In this document: in pieces, positions 25,665-38,529 of the stretch
How the letters are laid out: each line of letters starts with the position of its first letter
Numbering within the stretch: the first letter of the stretch is position 1
From: Siniperca chuatsi
Lineage: Eukaryota > Chordata > Actinopteri > Centrarchiformes > Sinipercidae
Assembly: GCF_020085105.1 (NCBI RefSeq)
Contig: NC_058064.1
Coordinates: 17,553,823-17,617,822, forward strand
Reading direction: 5' to 3'
DNA length: 64,000 bases
Notes under the pieces: generated by a model
Databases searched by the model: none
The model's input: the letters and a program-made list of their open reading frames with translations, nothing else
What the model was told of the DNA's origin: nothing
Made by a program: the position numbers and the translations under genes

Positions 25665-28160
25665 GGCTGCAGACAAGAAGAGAGAACGATGGGCACAGCC
25701 TGTAGGAGAACACACTCACACACACACACACGCACACATTCAGCAGTGTCAAGGAAAAGAGAGCTATGCGTAACCTAATATTATGCTTCAATATTATATT
25801 TTGTTAACAACATACTTGCCTTGATCACCCAAAGTGAGGATTTGATTCAGACTTTAAGATTCTCACAAATCTTGTGACATTAAAAAGAAAAGCAGTGTCT
25901 ACTTTTTGTAGACATTTTGAGCTGCTCTCAAGAAACGTCACTTCCCTTTCTCTTGCTTTTAAAAAGGTGCTAAATGTAACCTTTTAAAGTGGTATAAATC
26001 ATTATCTAGAACATTACATTTTAATGCTACAGAGCACCGTAGCGCTCCCCTTCGGAGAGGACATATTTCCAAACTAAATTAAGAAGCAGATCAACTGGGT
26101 TTTATCTATGACTGGAGTTCATCTTCACCAGTGATTTTACAGGAATGTGACAAAAAAAAAAGAGATTCTGATCATTTTCAGTTTCTCATCATAAGCTTGA
26201 AACAGGTGGAAGTTGTGGTGCTGTAGCATTTTAGGTAAAGTAGAGAATGTAGCTATTTTCCCCAAATTATATATTATATATTATATATAAAGATATATAC
26301 AGAGTATTTTCTTTCCTGTATTACTTGCATTTGCACTCAGAGTATTGCACAAGACTACATACCGTACCAGTTCAATTAAAAGCCGAGCCCTAATTAGACG
26401 CCGGCCCCATTTACTGGCCGGGTGTGGCTACACATTTTGACAAATAAACGCAGGTCTCAATTAGACGTCGGGTCTAGTTTCAAATCTAGGCAGGTTGAGT
26501 TCAGTGATTGAAGCAAATTAAAGCCTAGGCTATTAATTGAAGTTTTACGTTATTTTAACTTTGCTTTTGTGTCATTTATCATGTAATATTTAGTTACTAA
26601 ACAAATGTACACCATAAATTCCCAAATAGTTGCCCTGGGGTTTTATATACCTCAACTTGAGAGAGAACCAGGCCGTCATCCAACACAGGCCATTATGTCT
26701 AACTCCAATTTATATACATTTCTTCAACCACATTTTTTAGTAAGAGGCCTCCCTATTTTCTAAACATTCAAATCATTTCCAGCAGTTCAGGGGATAGAAT
26801 CCCTTCACTCCTCTGGAGGGCTTTTATTTTGAAGAAGTGTTGAGTTTCCCCGACAGTTGCTTGAGAAAGTACAAAGAAATATACAGTGTACTGATGGAAT
26901 TAATGCTGTGGTTTTATTAAGCTGACGGCCATTGTAGTACAGGTACTGGTAATAGCATTCTCCCCTGGCCTTTATTTAGTTTATGGCATTTATTTGAGAA
27001 TTTGTGGTAATTAATACACATTGTCAAAAGGATATAAAATCACATGGGTATGTTACAGAAAACTGCCATTGTAGCACAGGCAGCAGGATGACACGAGGGC
27101 TTGATTTGGATTTGTCAGCCATTATCTACACTGCTGAAGTGTCGTTGAGCAAGACACTGGATCCCCAGCAGCTGTAGGGGGCAACAGAAAAGATACTCTA
27201 AGTGCAGGAATTCATATGTCATTGCTTTTGATTCTAACATCTTAATGTGCCATAATACAATTTCTTGTTGTTTTTTTATCAAAGCATAGTTTGTGTGTGT
27301 GTATAATCAAAGAAACATTACAGGTGAGGGTCGATGAGGGTTCATGTTACTCAAGATATTTCCAGAGAAAGATGGCTTCCACTGGCTATCACAAATAGTG
27401 AAATGGAGATCATTTTTTTCAGTGTTTGTCTTGTTCCCGGATAAAATCATATACAAGAAAAGCAAGAAAAACTATGGTTGTTTGGCCCCACCCCCTGTAG
27501 TTTATCTCCTCCGATGAGTTTTGATGGCTTTACCTTATGTTAAAAATAGGAAAAGGTTATAAAAACCATTTCTAGCTTCTGTCAGGCGGGTAGTGTGCAT
27601 ACTCAGAAAATTCTGAACATTTTGTGAGAGATAGGATGAGAAGAGACAGATTAGGGCACACATGATGAACGTCATTTGGAAATTGATAGGGCTGTGGGGA
27701 CCCAGGTGTGTGAGGCTTTAGAAACAATCACATGACTGGATGAAAGTGCTTGTATTAACCTTCACATAGAGTTATATCCATGCAGTGTGAAGGCAGGATG
27801 GGGATCTGCTTGGGGTTTAAGTGCTTGAGACACATTTTTACAGAAATAGTAATAACTGAAATACTCCCGGGGTGGGCATTCATATTCTTTCTGCATAACG
27901 AGGTTTTATTAACGCACTATATACACTTTATCTAATGTGACTGCTACAATATAATGTGTAATGGAAAATATTAATATGATTATATAGAAATATATATTTT
28001 TGGTTTTGACTTAATCTTTGTTAACCTTTCATGGTTGTGCATTGATTATTTAACCTTTGTTCATCTTTACTATCATGTCATGTACAGGTCGATCAGGGGA
28101 GACAATGCAATACAATGTATTATAGTATGAATAAAAGCATGATAAATATATAAACAAATT
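25665..28160 (+). other. hbp1: Probable hbp1 3' UTR with candidate poly(A) signal near 28132
   Basis: No coding sequence follows the stop at 25662-25664. The interval is AT-rich with long A/T tracts. AATAAA occurs at about 28132 (GTATGAATAAAAGCATG), giving a UTR of about 2.5 kb if used. An earlier AATAAA is near 26443. Within it, 26370-26520 (TAATTAGACGCCGGCCCC, CAATTAGACGTCGGGTC) and 26940-27010 look like old repeat pieces, and 27160-27190 has a SINE-like GAGCAAGACACTGG. Confidence 0.35.
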
Positions 28161-30170
28161 TGTGCTGTGTCTTTAAATGAGACTGGTTAAGAAAATGAAG
28201 GGATAAGTTTGGGTCTAGAACATTTTATTTTTTTCCCTCCCAGAAAAAGAAAAGTTTAAATCATAGACAAATCTTAAATCATGTTGCTTCAACATGTTGC
28301 TATATACAGACTGCACCAGTTTATGGCTGGAGATACAGGTATAGACATTAAGCTGCTACAGTAATCAGACAGATAAAAAGAGATAACATTCCATTAAAAC
28401 TATAAACATGATCAATATTTCCAGGCTAAAATTATCAAATAGAATCCACACAGTTATATATATGTGTAAATGACTAGAAAATCACTTTTTTATAGTAAAA
28501 TAGAAAATATATAGAGGTACAGTATAAACATACAGTAATTTGGCCTTGTGATGTATTCAGGGATATTTACACAGAAAGACATTACAGTTAGATCTGGTTT
28601 GAATCATTGTCTGGTTCTGCTGCAGTAGCCTCTATATGATTTGTGCCATTTTGCATCCCCAGAGGAGATAAACAAATGGCACAGAGTGGACGCAAAACAG
28701 GCACAAACAGAAGCTGCAACATTGTTTTAAAGTGATTCAGAGGTTGACTGATCGTGTCTGACGCGGTGGAAACATTTGAACTCCCTCAAAATGAAAACAG
28801 TCATTGCAAGTGGCACAGGGATGCAAAAGAGCTGCAGGGATCCAAAGTCACATCTCTCAGCTTAAGTATTTCATCAGTCTGTGCCAGTGAGGTTTAAAAG
28901 AATAAAAAGTCTCATCAGTAAGTTCAGCTGTTTGTCTTTCTTTCCACTGATTTGTCTCATTGTCTAAACACTAAATGTTTGCAACAATATGACAACTGTC
29001 TCAGCGGGATGATGTCCTGATTTTCTTATAGCTGATTATACTGATTGATTATTCTGTTGCAGGGGTTAGGGAGGTTTAGATATTTTCTGTCCATTATGAA
29101 AAGTAGTTATCATTGGAATCCAACTGCAACTTTTCACAGCCACCTGTCAGGCTAACAGGGACTGTGTTTGTGTGGAATATCACTTTAAATCCCAGATTGC
29201 ATCTTTTACAAAACATCTGAGCCTGATGATGACATTTTTCTCTCCTCTCGGATCTTTATATACCAAAGTATGAGCCCAACAAGACTTTTAAGAAAATAGA
29301 AATAAATCACCAATCATTATTTTGGCATATTAGTCACACAGTTGTATAAAAACAGGTTTAAAGTACAATAACATGAATTACAAAAGGCACGAGGTACCAG
29401 AGACCATGGAGCCAGTGGCAACAAGACATGAACAGAGAAATTCAACAGCAGTAAATACCAGCAGTCATTTTACTGTCACTAGTGAGGCCTTAAGAGATTT
29501 TGGTTATTCAAAACATTACTCTAAATAAGGATACACGGTAGTTTGAGCCCCAAAATCTGCTGGTTAATGTGCAGTGCATAAAATATTATGCAGGAAAAAC
29601 AAGGGTTTAGGAGAATGTCATTTCCTGCACCATTTCTCTTTTTTTTTAACATTGAAGTCATCTTGTTCTACTTTGATTTGTGTTTATTTGTATTTTCGGA
29701 AATCTTACTTTAATTTTGTTTGTTTTGCCGGTTCACCAATTGAACATTTTATTAATAGTTATTTCAGGTTTTTTAGAAGAAAGATGGAATACATGAGAGT
29801 GATGGAAAAAAAGGCAAAAAGTAACAATAAAGGATCAAATGGAAGAAACCACAAATTAAAGAAATACATGTTAAAGGAAGATTAAAATAGGTTATGAATT
29901 TAAGGTAGGTCTGTTATTGGAATTAAATAGCTGACTCCTTCCATTACGAACATACATCTTTTCCAATCATTCCAAATCATTTAAGTTAGAAATGCTTTTT
30001 GATGTTTTTTATTATTATTTCATATTCATGTAGTTTTTAATGAAACCCATCAAAAGCTTTTTGGCCATCTCTCAGTGTGCTGGAGTTCTGCTGCTTCAGG
30101 CTCCATGCTGACCAGCAACAGACACACAGCTGGAGAGTTTGTAGGTTCTTGTTGGAAAGGCAGTGAAGCT
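28160..30170. other. Convergent intergenic sequence, nothing recognised
   Basis: AT-rich sequence between hbp1 and ptprz1 3' ends. An open frame at 29574-29885 has no recognisable domain, so I do not call a gene. Confidence 0.5.
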
Positions 30171-30175
30171 TTTTT

Positions 30176-30655
30176 TGTTACCACTATGTAATAATGAACC
30201 AGTTATAAAGGACTTCTGAACTGTAACTAATGGCTTTATCAATGGTTAATAAATAATTTACTAATGCTTTATAGATCAGTTATCCTTTGTACTGTACTGT
30301 AAAAATAGTGAAATAAATCTTGGTAATTCGATAATAAATTCTCATGGGGTTTTCACTTTCTAATAAGCCATCAAATCTGTAGTTATTAATGTTAACAAGC
30401 CATTAATAAAGGGTTATAATCAGCAAGTCCTGAAGTTTTTAATAAGATGTTACTAAATGGATTTTGGTTTCCTGCAGCCCTTTTCCAGAAATAACAGTCT
30501 GACCAGTCAATGGGAGTTTCAGCAACCTGGCAACACAAGCATTGTTTATTTAAAGACTTACAACTGATCTATAAAACATTGGTAAATTATTTATTAACCA
30601 TTAATAAAGCCATTAGTTAACTAAAAATAGGATGCCTTATTAGAAAGTGGTACTT
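30176..30655. mobile_element. Palindromic (foldback) MITE-like element
   Basis: Arms at 30225-30281 (AACTAATGGCTTTATCAATG...) and 30562-30618 are inverted copies with few differences. Similarity continues outward (left GTTACCACTATGTAATA, right end reverse-complemented GTACCACTTTCTAATA). The loop of about 280 bp has no coding capacity and contains a shorter related TTATTAATG motif. It lies between the convergent genes. Confidence 0.65.
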
Positions 30656-31131
30656 TTTCTCTTCTAAAGGATGAGTCAGATCACGGCTGGTTGGTCAAAA
30701 AATGAAAAATGCTCTGTGTCTGAGAGATTCTGTAGCTTAGTCTGCTGTGCATGCTAACGCTGACAGTATGACAAGTAAAAGGTTATCGATTTTAATGACA
30801 GTGGGCATGTGAAACACACATGGAATTTGTCAAAAAGAAATACCATAAATGGCAAAAAGCTTTTGGGTGTAGTCACTATATCAGACAGCTAAAGTATTTG
30901 GAGCTCCTGGTTATGGACTTCACTGATTAAAAGGGAAGAGACTCAAAATTTGGATTACTTACTTGATTATGAAGTTTTATTTCTATATTTTGAATAATGA
31001 TCTCTGATTGTTGAACTGAATTGTTGAACACTGTACATTAAAGCATTAGCATGTTCAGTGGACACAGCTATGAACCACAGACACCGAAATGATGATATTC
31101 ATCCTCTTATCACAAAACCTCAGTCTACACT

Positions 31132-31132
<1 letters not shown>

Positions 31133-31219
<87 letters not shown>
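31133..31219. repeat. (GT)n microsatellite, about 87 bp
   Basis: Pure GT dinucleotide run about 70 bp beyond the ptprz1 stop codon (3' UTR side). Confidence 0.95.
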
Positions 31220-31220
<1 letters not shown>

Positions 31221-31288
31221 ATGCTTTGTATGATGCATTTTCTGTGTATGTGTTAAATGTGTGTGGACCTGTGTTTGTGTGCATGTGT

Positions 31289-31786
31289 CTACATGAGTGA
31301 CTCCAGGCTCTCAGCGATGTTAGTCTGTCCCAGTGGTACAGATCCGTTGGTTTCTGGACTCTGCAGGGCTCTCTGGTCTTCCTGGCTGCTCACCAGACTC
31401 AGCACAGCTCGGTACAGATACTGGTACTGCTCCTGTGGGGGGCGAAACACAGCTTCAAGACCAAGCCGTATTTTATTTTAAAAATACCCCTTACCAGCTA
31501 CTTTTTTATAAATGATGCTGAGGAAGGGATCATTAGTAAATGTCTGAGGTGAAGTTGCTCACCTCATTGTCATTTTAAAGTTAATGAAGTGGTGGCAGAG
31601 AGAAATGGGAGGATTACGAGTATTTAGTGTGTGTGCGTGCCAGTACTTACTATATCATTAAAAACCCCAGGCCTCATGAGGTTGGTCATCCGTGCCACCT
31701 GGTAGACGTCTACTGCTCCCTCCTCCTCTAGCAGACTGGACAGGGTGGTGAGGGCACAGAACAGCCCTGATGTAGCACCTCCCAGC

Positions 31787-31821
<35 letters not shown>

Positions 31822-32403
31822 TTTACCTTTGCAAAGAAAGAAAAACAATGTCAAATGAAAGAGTGACCCTGTCTACGTTGTACTCACGGATCATGTATGA
31901 CTGTAGGTCTGTCTGAGTGTCTGCTGTGCTCTCTGACTGTGTTGACCAGCTCAAAACTGTTCCTGATGGGACTGTCTGGGTTGGGCCAGCAGGTGGCGCT
32001 GTACTGACGCACCGCCAACACGTAATCGTTCTAGACAGAGGCCGAGAAAAACAGAAAGGAGGGATTGAGATATTTAAGACAGACAGTAAAAGTGTCTCAA
32101 ATGATTGTCTATAAATGTATATACATATACAGTATATACAGTGTATGTTACCCACAGTATACTATGTGTGCGTGTGTGTTACCTGTGGAGACTCCAATGT
32201 AAAGTCCTGCACTAAAAGTCTCTCGTCATTGGACAGACATACGTGCTCCTCTCCAGAGTACGACACAGTGAAACCCTCAAAGCTCATTGGCTGGTCTTTA
32301 CTGGGCCAGTAAACACAAGACTTCCCCTCTTCACTCTGACATAAACAAGAAAACATGTAAGAGGGTGTGTGTTTATAGTCACAGTCATTTTATAAGTACT
32401 ATA

Positions 32404-32440
<37 letters not shown>

Positions 32441-33441
32441 ACCTGACAGTGTGTGTCTGGCAGACGGACAACAGTGTATGTGTTGTGTTCCCAGATCATT
32501 CTCCAGAAATCTGCCACTGTGCTGCTCAGAGGAGTCTGGCTCACTATGAACTCCTTACTGTGGTGGTGTCCCTGTAAAAACACGAGCTGCATAACACTAC
32601 TAGCAAATGCGTGTGTTGATGTAGCAAAGCAAAAACAAAAGTGCCCTTTAATAGATAAAATGGTAACAAATACAGTTTCCAGTTGTCTTACCATGACGTA
32701 GGAGGCGTTGATGTACCCTGTGGAGTTTGTTTCTGAAGCGGTCAGGCAGACTCTTGATCTTTCCACTATACAAAACACAAAGACCTGAGTCAGCAATACA
32801 ACACCTGAAAATAGAGCCCTTGCATAATTCATGAGCCTCTTAGCCATTTTTACCACGCTGATAAGCTAACCAATCACAATAAGGGTCACATGGTTGGCAC
32901 CTCAATCTACCACTGATTTAAGGGTGTGATCATGTGTCATTTTTGACAGGCTGTGGATGAAATGATAAAACTATCAAAGCTCTCCTTGTGGGACATCGTG
33001 ATCTTGCATCGGCTTATTTGCCTATATTGTAACTAGCTGCTTTGTGCATTGTGTACAGAATTCCTTTGCTAGAATATCACATTGCCCCATGTTTGCTGTG
33101 TGAGCATTTGAATAAACACAAATTAATTTAGGTGTATGTACAATGTAAACTCAATATCAGCTCTTAAAAGTAGATTTTTACTCAGGTAATAAAGCAGGGC
33201 CCTCATCGTGTCAGTTGATATTGTGCTTCAGTTGGTGCATAATCCCAAATTCCCAAACAAAGTTACAATTCATCAAGTTACCACAAACCAATAAGGATTT
33301 TGGGGGCCTTTTGGGGGTCTGGAGCCCCAGAGCAGTTGCCAGCTTACCAGGCATCAGAGCTCTGGCTCTGTTCCTCTCAGCATTGCCGTCTCTCAGGGCG
33401 GTGCTGTAGTCTGCGTGCTTCGCCTGACGCTGACTGATCAA
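31289..33441 (-). CDS. ptprz1: ptprz1 pseudophosphatase domain D2 and C-terminal tail
   Basis: D2 exons encode [79 protein letters not shown] and [20 protein letters not shown]. The signature position reads HDPLGGATSG, so Asp replaces the catalytic Cys and D2 is inactive, as in mammalian PTPRZ1. The protein ends [10 protein letters not shown]; the mammalian tail ends SLV. The last residues fit a class I PDZ ligand (S-x-hydrophobic). Confidence 0.93.
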
Positions 33442-33816
33442 CTGAAACACAACAAAAAGAGTCGGTTACATTTGCAGCAGTCAGTGTGTACACTTGCATG
33501 ATAATGATATGATCAAAAACCAAAGTGTTGGCTAAATGGCCAAATAAGAGTACAAAATAGCAGTTTATAAAACGTGGGGGAAAAAAGGCAACATGTGATA
33601 CTTTGAACTGTTTGTCCATGCGTGTCCTGCCTGACGCCCCAGGGGTCAGGAGGTCAGACACATAAGTGTGGAGGAGGTCAGAGGTCACAGAGGTGTCACG
33701 GCTCAAGATGGCCTCCACCAGAGCATCATGGATGAACACGTACTGCTCCTACAGGAGAGCCACAGAAGGAGAAACAAAGGATTGACTGACATTGAGAACA
33801 CCACTGTCAGTGTGTA

Positions 33817-33893
<77 letters not shown>

Positions 33894-34420
33894 TTTGTGT
33901 CAGACTACATACCTCCGTCTGAACCAGGAAGTTCCTCTGTGTCCGGACATGTTTTAGGAAACCAAGAACGTTCACTGTGCCCTGATCCTGGATCTGCTGT
34001 AGCATGCTGTCTATCACTATGTAGGTTCCTGTCCTTCCTACACCGGCACTGTGACACACATCACATGTCAAATACATATATTCAGTATGTGGTATATCTG
34101 AAATAGTAGCTCTCTCACACACACACACACACACGGTCTACCTGCAGTGTACCAGTACAGGTCCCATCTCCTGTGTCCGCGCCCGGGAGGATGCTCTGAT
34201 GAAGGACAGGACGGGCAGAGTGTATTCTGGGACACCCATGTCTGGCCACTGGGTGTAGTGATAATGGAGGACTGTGTGTTCAACTTTCTTCTGAGAAGCC
34301 TGGCGGACGAGAAAGGGTGTTTTAACAGACCTAGTGGGAACTGAACCCTAAACTCACTTTGGACTGCCACTGCAGTCAACGTTGTTTGTTGGTGTATGTG
34401 AGTGTTGGACAGAGAGAGAG

Positions 34421-34457
<37 letters not shown>

Positions 34458-37400
34458 GTACCTTATTTGTGGTATCTCTGACAGTGAACGTCCGCAGTGT
34501 GTAGTAAGCGAGGTTCTTGCTGCTTTTCAGGGTCACCTGGTATGGACCGTATTCCTCCTGGTTCTCCTCCGGCCAGTACTGGTCACATTTTGTCTGTAGA
34601 AAAATGACAAAGATAAAACAAGAGCAGACGGCCGACACTGATGTAGCTGTTTCAGAGGTCATTTGGGCCCTGTGAGGAGAAACTAAATATGAATTCTCTT
34701 TTCAGCATGTCAGAATTTGCAAAACAATTGTATGGAGTATTGTTAAAATAATCGATCCAAACCATAAAGTGTCAGTAATCAAATAATGCTTAGGTCCTGA
34801 AAAAGGAACCCACAGAGAATTATCACCCAACTCAGCCGCTGCAGCTGAAAACAACGCTAAACCCTCTGTATGCTACCTACTCAGCACCAAATGGTAGACA
34901 GACGAGGTTAGAGACTAGCTGGTGAACATCGTGGAGCAGTTAGCAACTAAAGAACCAGATATTTCCCTCAGGAGTTGGTGGAGACCAAAACAGAGCTACA
35001 AGAGAGTGAGTATTAGACCTGCATCTGCCAGGTGGCCAGAAACACCACTCCAGATGAATGATGTGTTTCTCTGTGTCTGCTGCATGTGTAAATAAGCTGC
35101 TGTGTGCTGACACGTTCGCCTTATCAACTTTATAAAGGTGATGTCAGTGTTGTTTAAAGCTTGTTCTGCTGCCTCCAAGTGGCCAAAGAATCAATTGATA
35201 CTGCTATAAAAATATGGAGCAGCAAAATGAACCCATTTTATGAAGCTGAAACTTAAGATCTTTCTAATCAGCTCAAACTGTACGACATGTACTAATGCAG
35301 GATAGATACGTGATAAATGCATGTCGGCAATGTAGGTGTGTATGTATAAGATTAGAAGATTTTACTGATCTCTGTGGAAAAGCTGTTGTTTGTGTGAGAC
35401 TGGTGGTTGAAGCGGGAGCAGAGTGACCTCCTACCCGTCCTTTCTCCTTGAGGTTGGTGATCATGACAATAACGCCAACACTCTGCTGCCAGATCATCCT
35501 CCAGAAGTCTTCCCTGCCCGCTCTGAGAGGCCCCTGAGCTGCGATGTACGCCCTCGTTCTCTCATAACCCTGCAGAGGAAACCACTATTCAGTCAAGAAA
35601 ACACTGGATGTAATGTACAGTCAATTTATAACAACGGTGGAAAAGACCCATCTGACCTACAATCTGTTTCTGGTTTTGATTTGACTTGGACTCAGCTGAG
35701 GTGGTTTGGTCCACACCGCCGTGTCAGTCTACCTATTAACATCTGAGGCTGACAAAAACATACTTACATCCACAAAGTTAGCGTTGATGTAGTCCCCACA
35801 TTTCCCATCTCTGTCCAAACTGCTGGAGAGCTTGACTCTACTGTGGTCATCTGGGAGAGGAAAAGGTTCGTCAGTTCCTGCTGGTTTTTACAATTAAACA
35901 TAAATGTTGAACAGCGATCACACTGAGCAGTGACGTACAGGCCAGTATGTTGATATATCTGTTCTTGCTTTTGTTGTCGGGATGATTGGAGCTGTCGGCA
36001 GTGATGCCCATGTCCACTGTGCAAGCCTGCACCTCCTGAAAAACAATAGAAAACACAAAGAAGATTTGGGTTAGTCGCTCTGAGGAAGTTAAAAATGCTA
36101 ATTAGCACAGTGAGCACTGCAGGCACTACGGAACATGAAATGTGGCTGTTTTTCTTCTGGACGAGTATCTTTTTAATCTTTTATTGGTCTATAGCTGTCT
36201 ATAATATTACAATACAATAGTCAAATGTCTATAGTGAAGACAAAACAACGGATAAATAAGCACTTAAGCAAGAATTAATTTGTAACTAGAATTAAGAAAA
36301 AGATTTGTGCATTGAGGAAAAAATAAGAATTTTGAGAGCGAAAGAGACAGAATAGCGCATATTAGGGCTACATTAATCCCTGGTCCATTAAGTAAAGTGC
36401 ACACATGTGACAAGGCCGGCATCATATACAGTAGAAAAATGCATAATTCACGATCTATGAAGGAGACTGATGCTACAGTACTGTATGTGACCTGTATTAA
36501 AGCCTCATATTCAAGAAAGATGTGGGACAACAATCTTACAACAACAGTGAATTATTAGAAAGGCAGTTGTAGGGACGGTAGGATTTTAATTTGCTTTAAT
36601 TAGCATTATGCTAAATTATTTTAAATATGGATTAACAAAATATGTAAAATGCCACTTAGAAGGGGTCCTTGGCTCCATCTCAGGTTGAAAATATGTCTGT
36701 AAATCAGCTTTCAATACAGACTGAAATCTGAAGAAGCAGAGAAAATCAGTTCTGCCTCAGGCAATTCTTAATAACGAAAACTTGTACACATGTATATCCA
36801 AATGTGTATCCATTAAAAAAAAAAAAAACTTATTCCCCAAGTTTACATTCAATATCACATCTGAAATACAGTTGATGCAGTATACAAACGGATTACTGGG
36901 TTCATTTTAGACAAAACTTACATTTTCCAGAGTTGTAAATATAACAAGAAGACAACACCTCTGCAACTGGAGAGGGGTGATACTGTAGATGTCTTACCTC
37001 ATAGGATTCTTTGACAATCTAATGGAGGGTGGTGGGGATGCAGAAAGCACGACGATGGTGGTGGAGGTGGTGAAAGGAGAGTGGGGGATGGGGGGTGGAC
37101 AAGATGACAGACAGACAGACAGACAGACAGACAGGGAGTCAGTGCAGGTACAGGAATATGGGGTTCAGATACACACAGAGAGGCGGTGCTAAGTGGGAAA
37201 TACACTGATATTCCCAACTGAGCTGTGGACTTCTGGCTTTCATCCATGTTAGCCGTGAAATATTAAGGCATCATTTTGATTGTGCAAATACCTAAAAGGC
37301 TTGCGTGTATCGATCTACAAGTCAAGGCTGCTCCTTAACATTTAGCCTCTTTTTTTTTCTAAATGAAAATCAGATTGATGTAAAATGTGGGTTTGTTGCC

Positions 37401-38491
37401 GCAGCTATAGAAAAAGCAAAAACAATGCAAAAAAATGGGGGAAAACACACAAATACACTGGCAATTACACGGGAGAAGTATACTTCAATTAATCCTGTCT
37501 GTGTGTGTTACTCAGGAGGTTCATGCTAGGAAACAGAGGTGACTCATGTCATGAAGATGTACCTATTGTTGAAACTAACCCACAAGCTGTTCTAAAATAC
37601 CTTAAGATATGTCAATACTCCACATGAGACACTTCTAAAACAGAGATGAAGATTTTACCAGCCTGAAAGCTTGCAACAGGTGTTTTTTTATCAATCAAAA
37701 CCCGCCTATCAAATTTGAAGTCATGTCTTCAGTTTGATGCATTTGCATATTTGAATTTGGAGTCTGGGATGAGAACCAAGTGGCACTGCCATTGTTAGTA
37801 CCAAACACCCTTCCTGCATACTGTTGCACAACATGTTTGATATGAAAGTTACACATTATCACTGTGCTAAATGATATTCCTAAAGAGCATGGTGTTAATA
37901 GAGATATGGAAGAGCATTAAGGAGCTATGACGAATGAGGTACTGTTTACTTACTGTACACACATGAACCAAAACTAAGTGATCCCTTTATTTTATGCTTG
38001 TTAAACCTTTGTAAGAACAATCTGGGGGATTTTTTCAAAATATCTTGTGGCTGTTTATGTTCCCCACGTGAAAAAAGTCCACAGACATTTTGTTCAACTC
38101 AAATACTCTAATCATGGACATTCCACCTACCTCAAACTCCTTGGAGAAGGTGTTGTTGGTGTGCAGCTCCATGACATGCTTCACAAACTGCTTCACTGTC
38201 AGTGGCTCGTAACCGTCTGCAACGAAAGGGTGAACGTTTAACTGCGTGCTTAACATTGCAACTTAGTAGTGTTTGATATCACAATGTTAATGTAATAAAG
38301 TCCTATGAGTGTGTATGTGTGTGTGTGTGTGTGTGTGTGTTACCTGTAGCCAGCAGTAGGGGTGTAGATGGAACAGATATGACTTTAGGTGATGCACTGT
38401 CATCTGGGTAGAAATTAGCTGCCTGGAAACAGTTTCTGTAACACAAACAAATCAGAATCTGTGAGGTGAAGTAAACAGGTAGATATTGACC

Positions 38492-38529
<38 letters not shown>

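Noticed and set aside
29574..29885. 103-codon plus-strand open frame between hbp1 and ptprz1
   Set aside because: AT-rich, low-complexity lysine-rich end, no domain recognised, no splice signals. Likely chance.
31133..33892. Cys/Val-repeat and His/Thr-repeat peptides over microsatellites
   Set aside because: These are translations of (GT)n and (CA)n runs and have no coding support.
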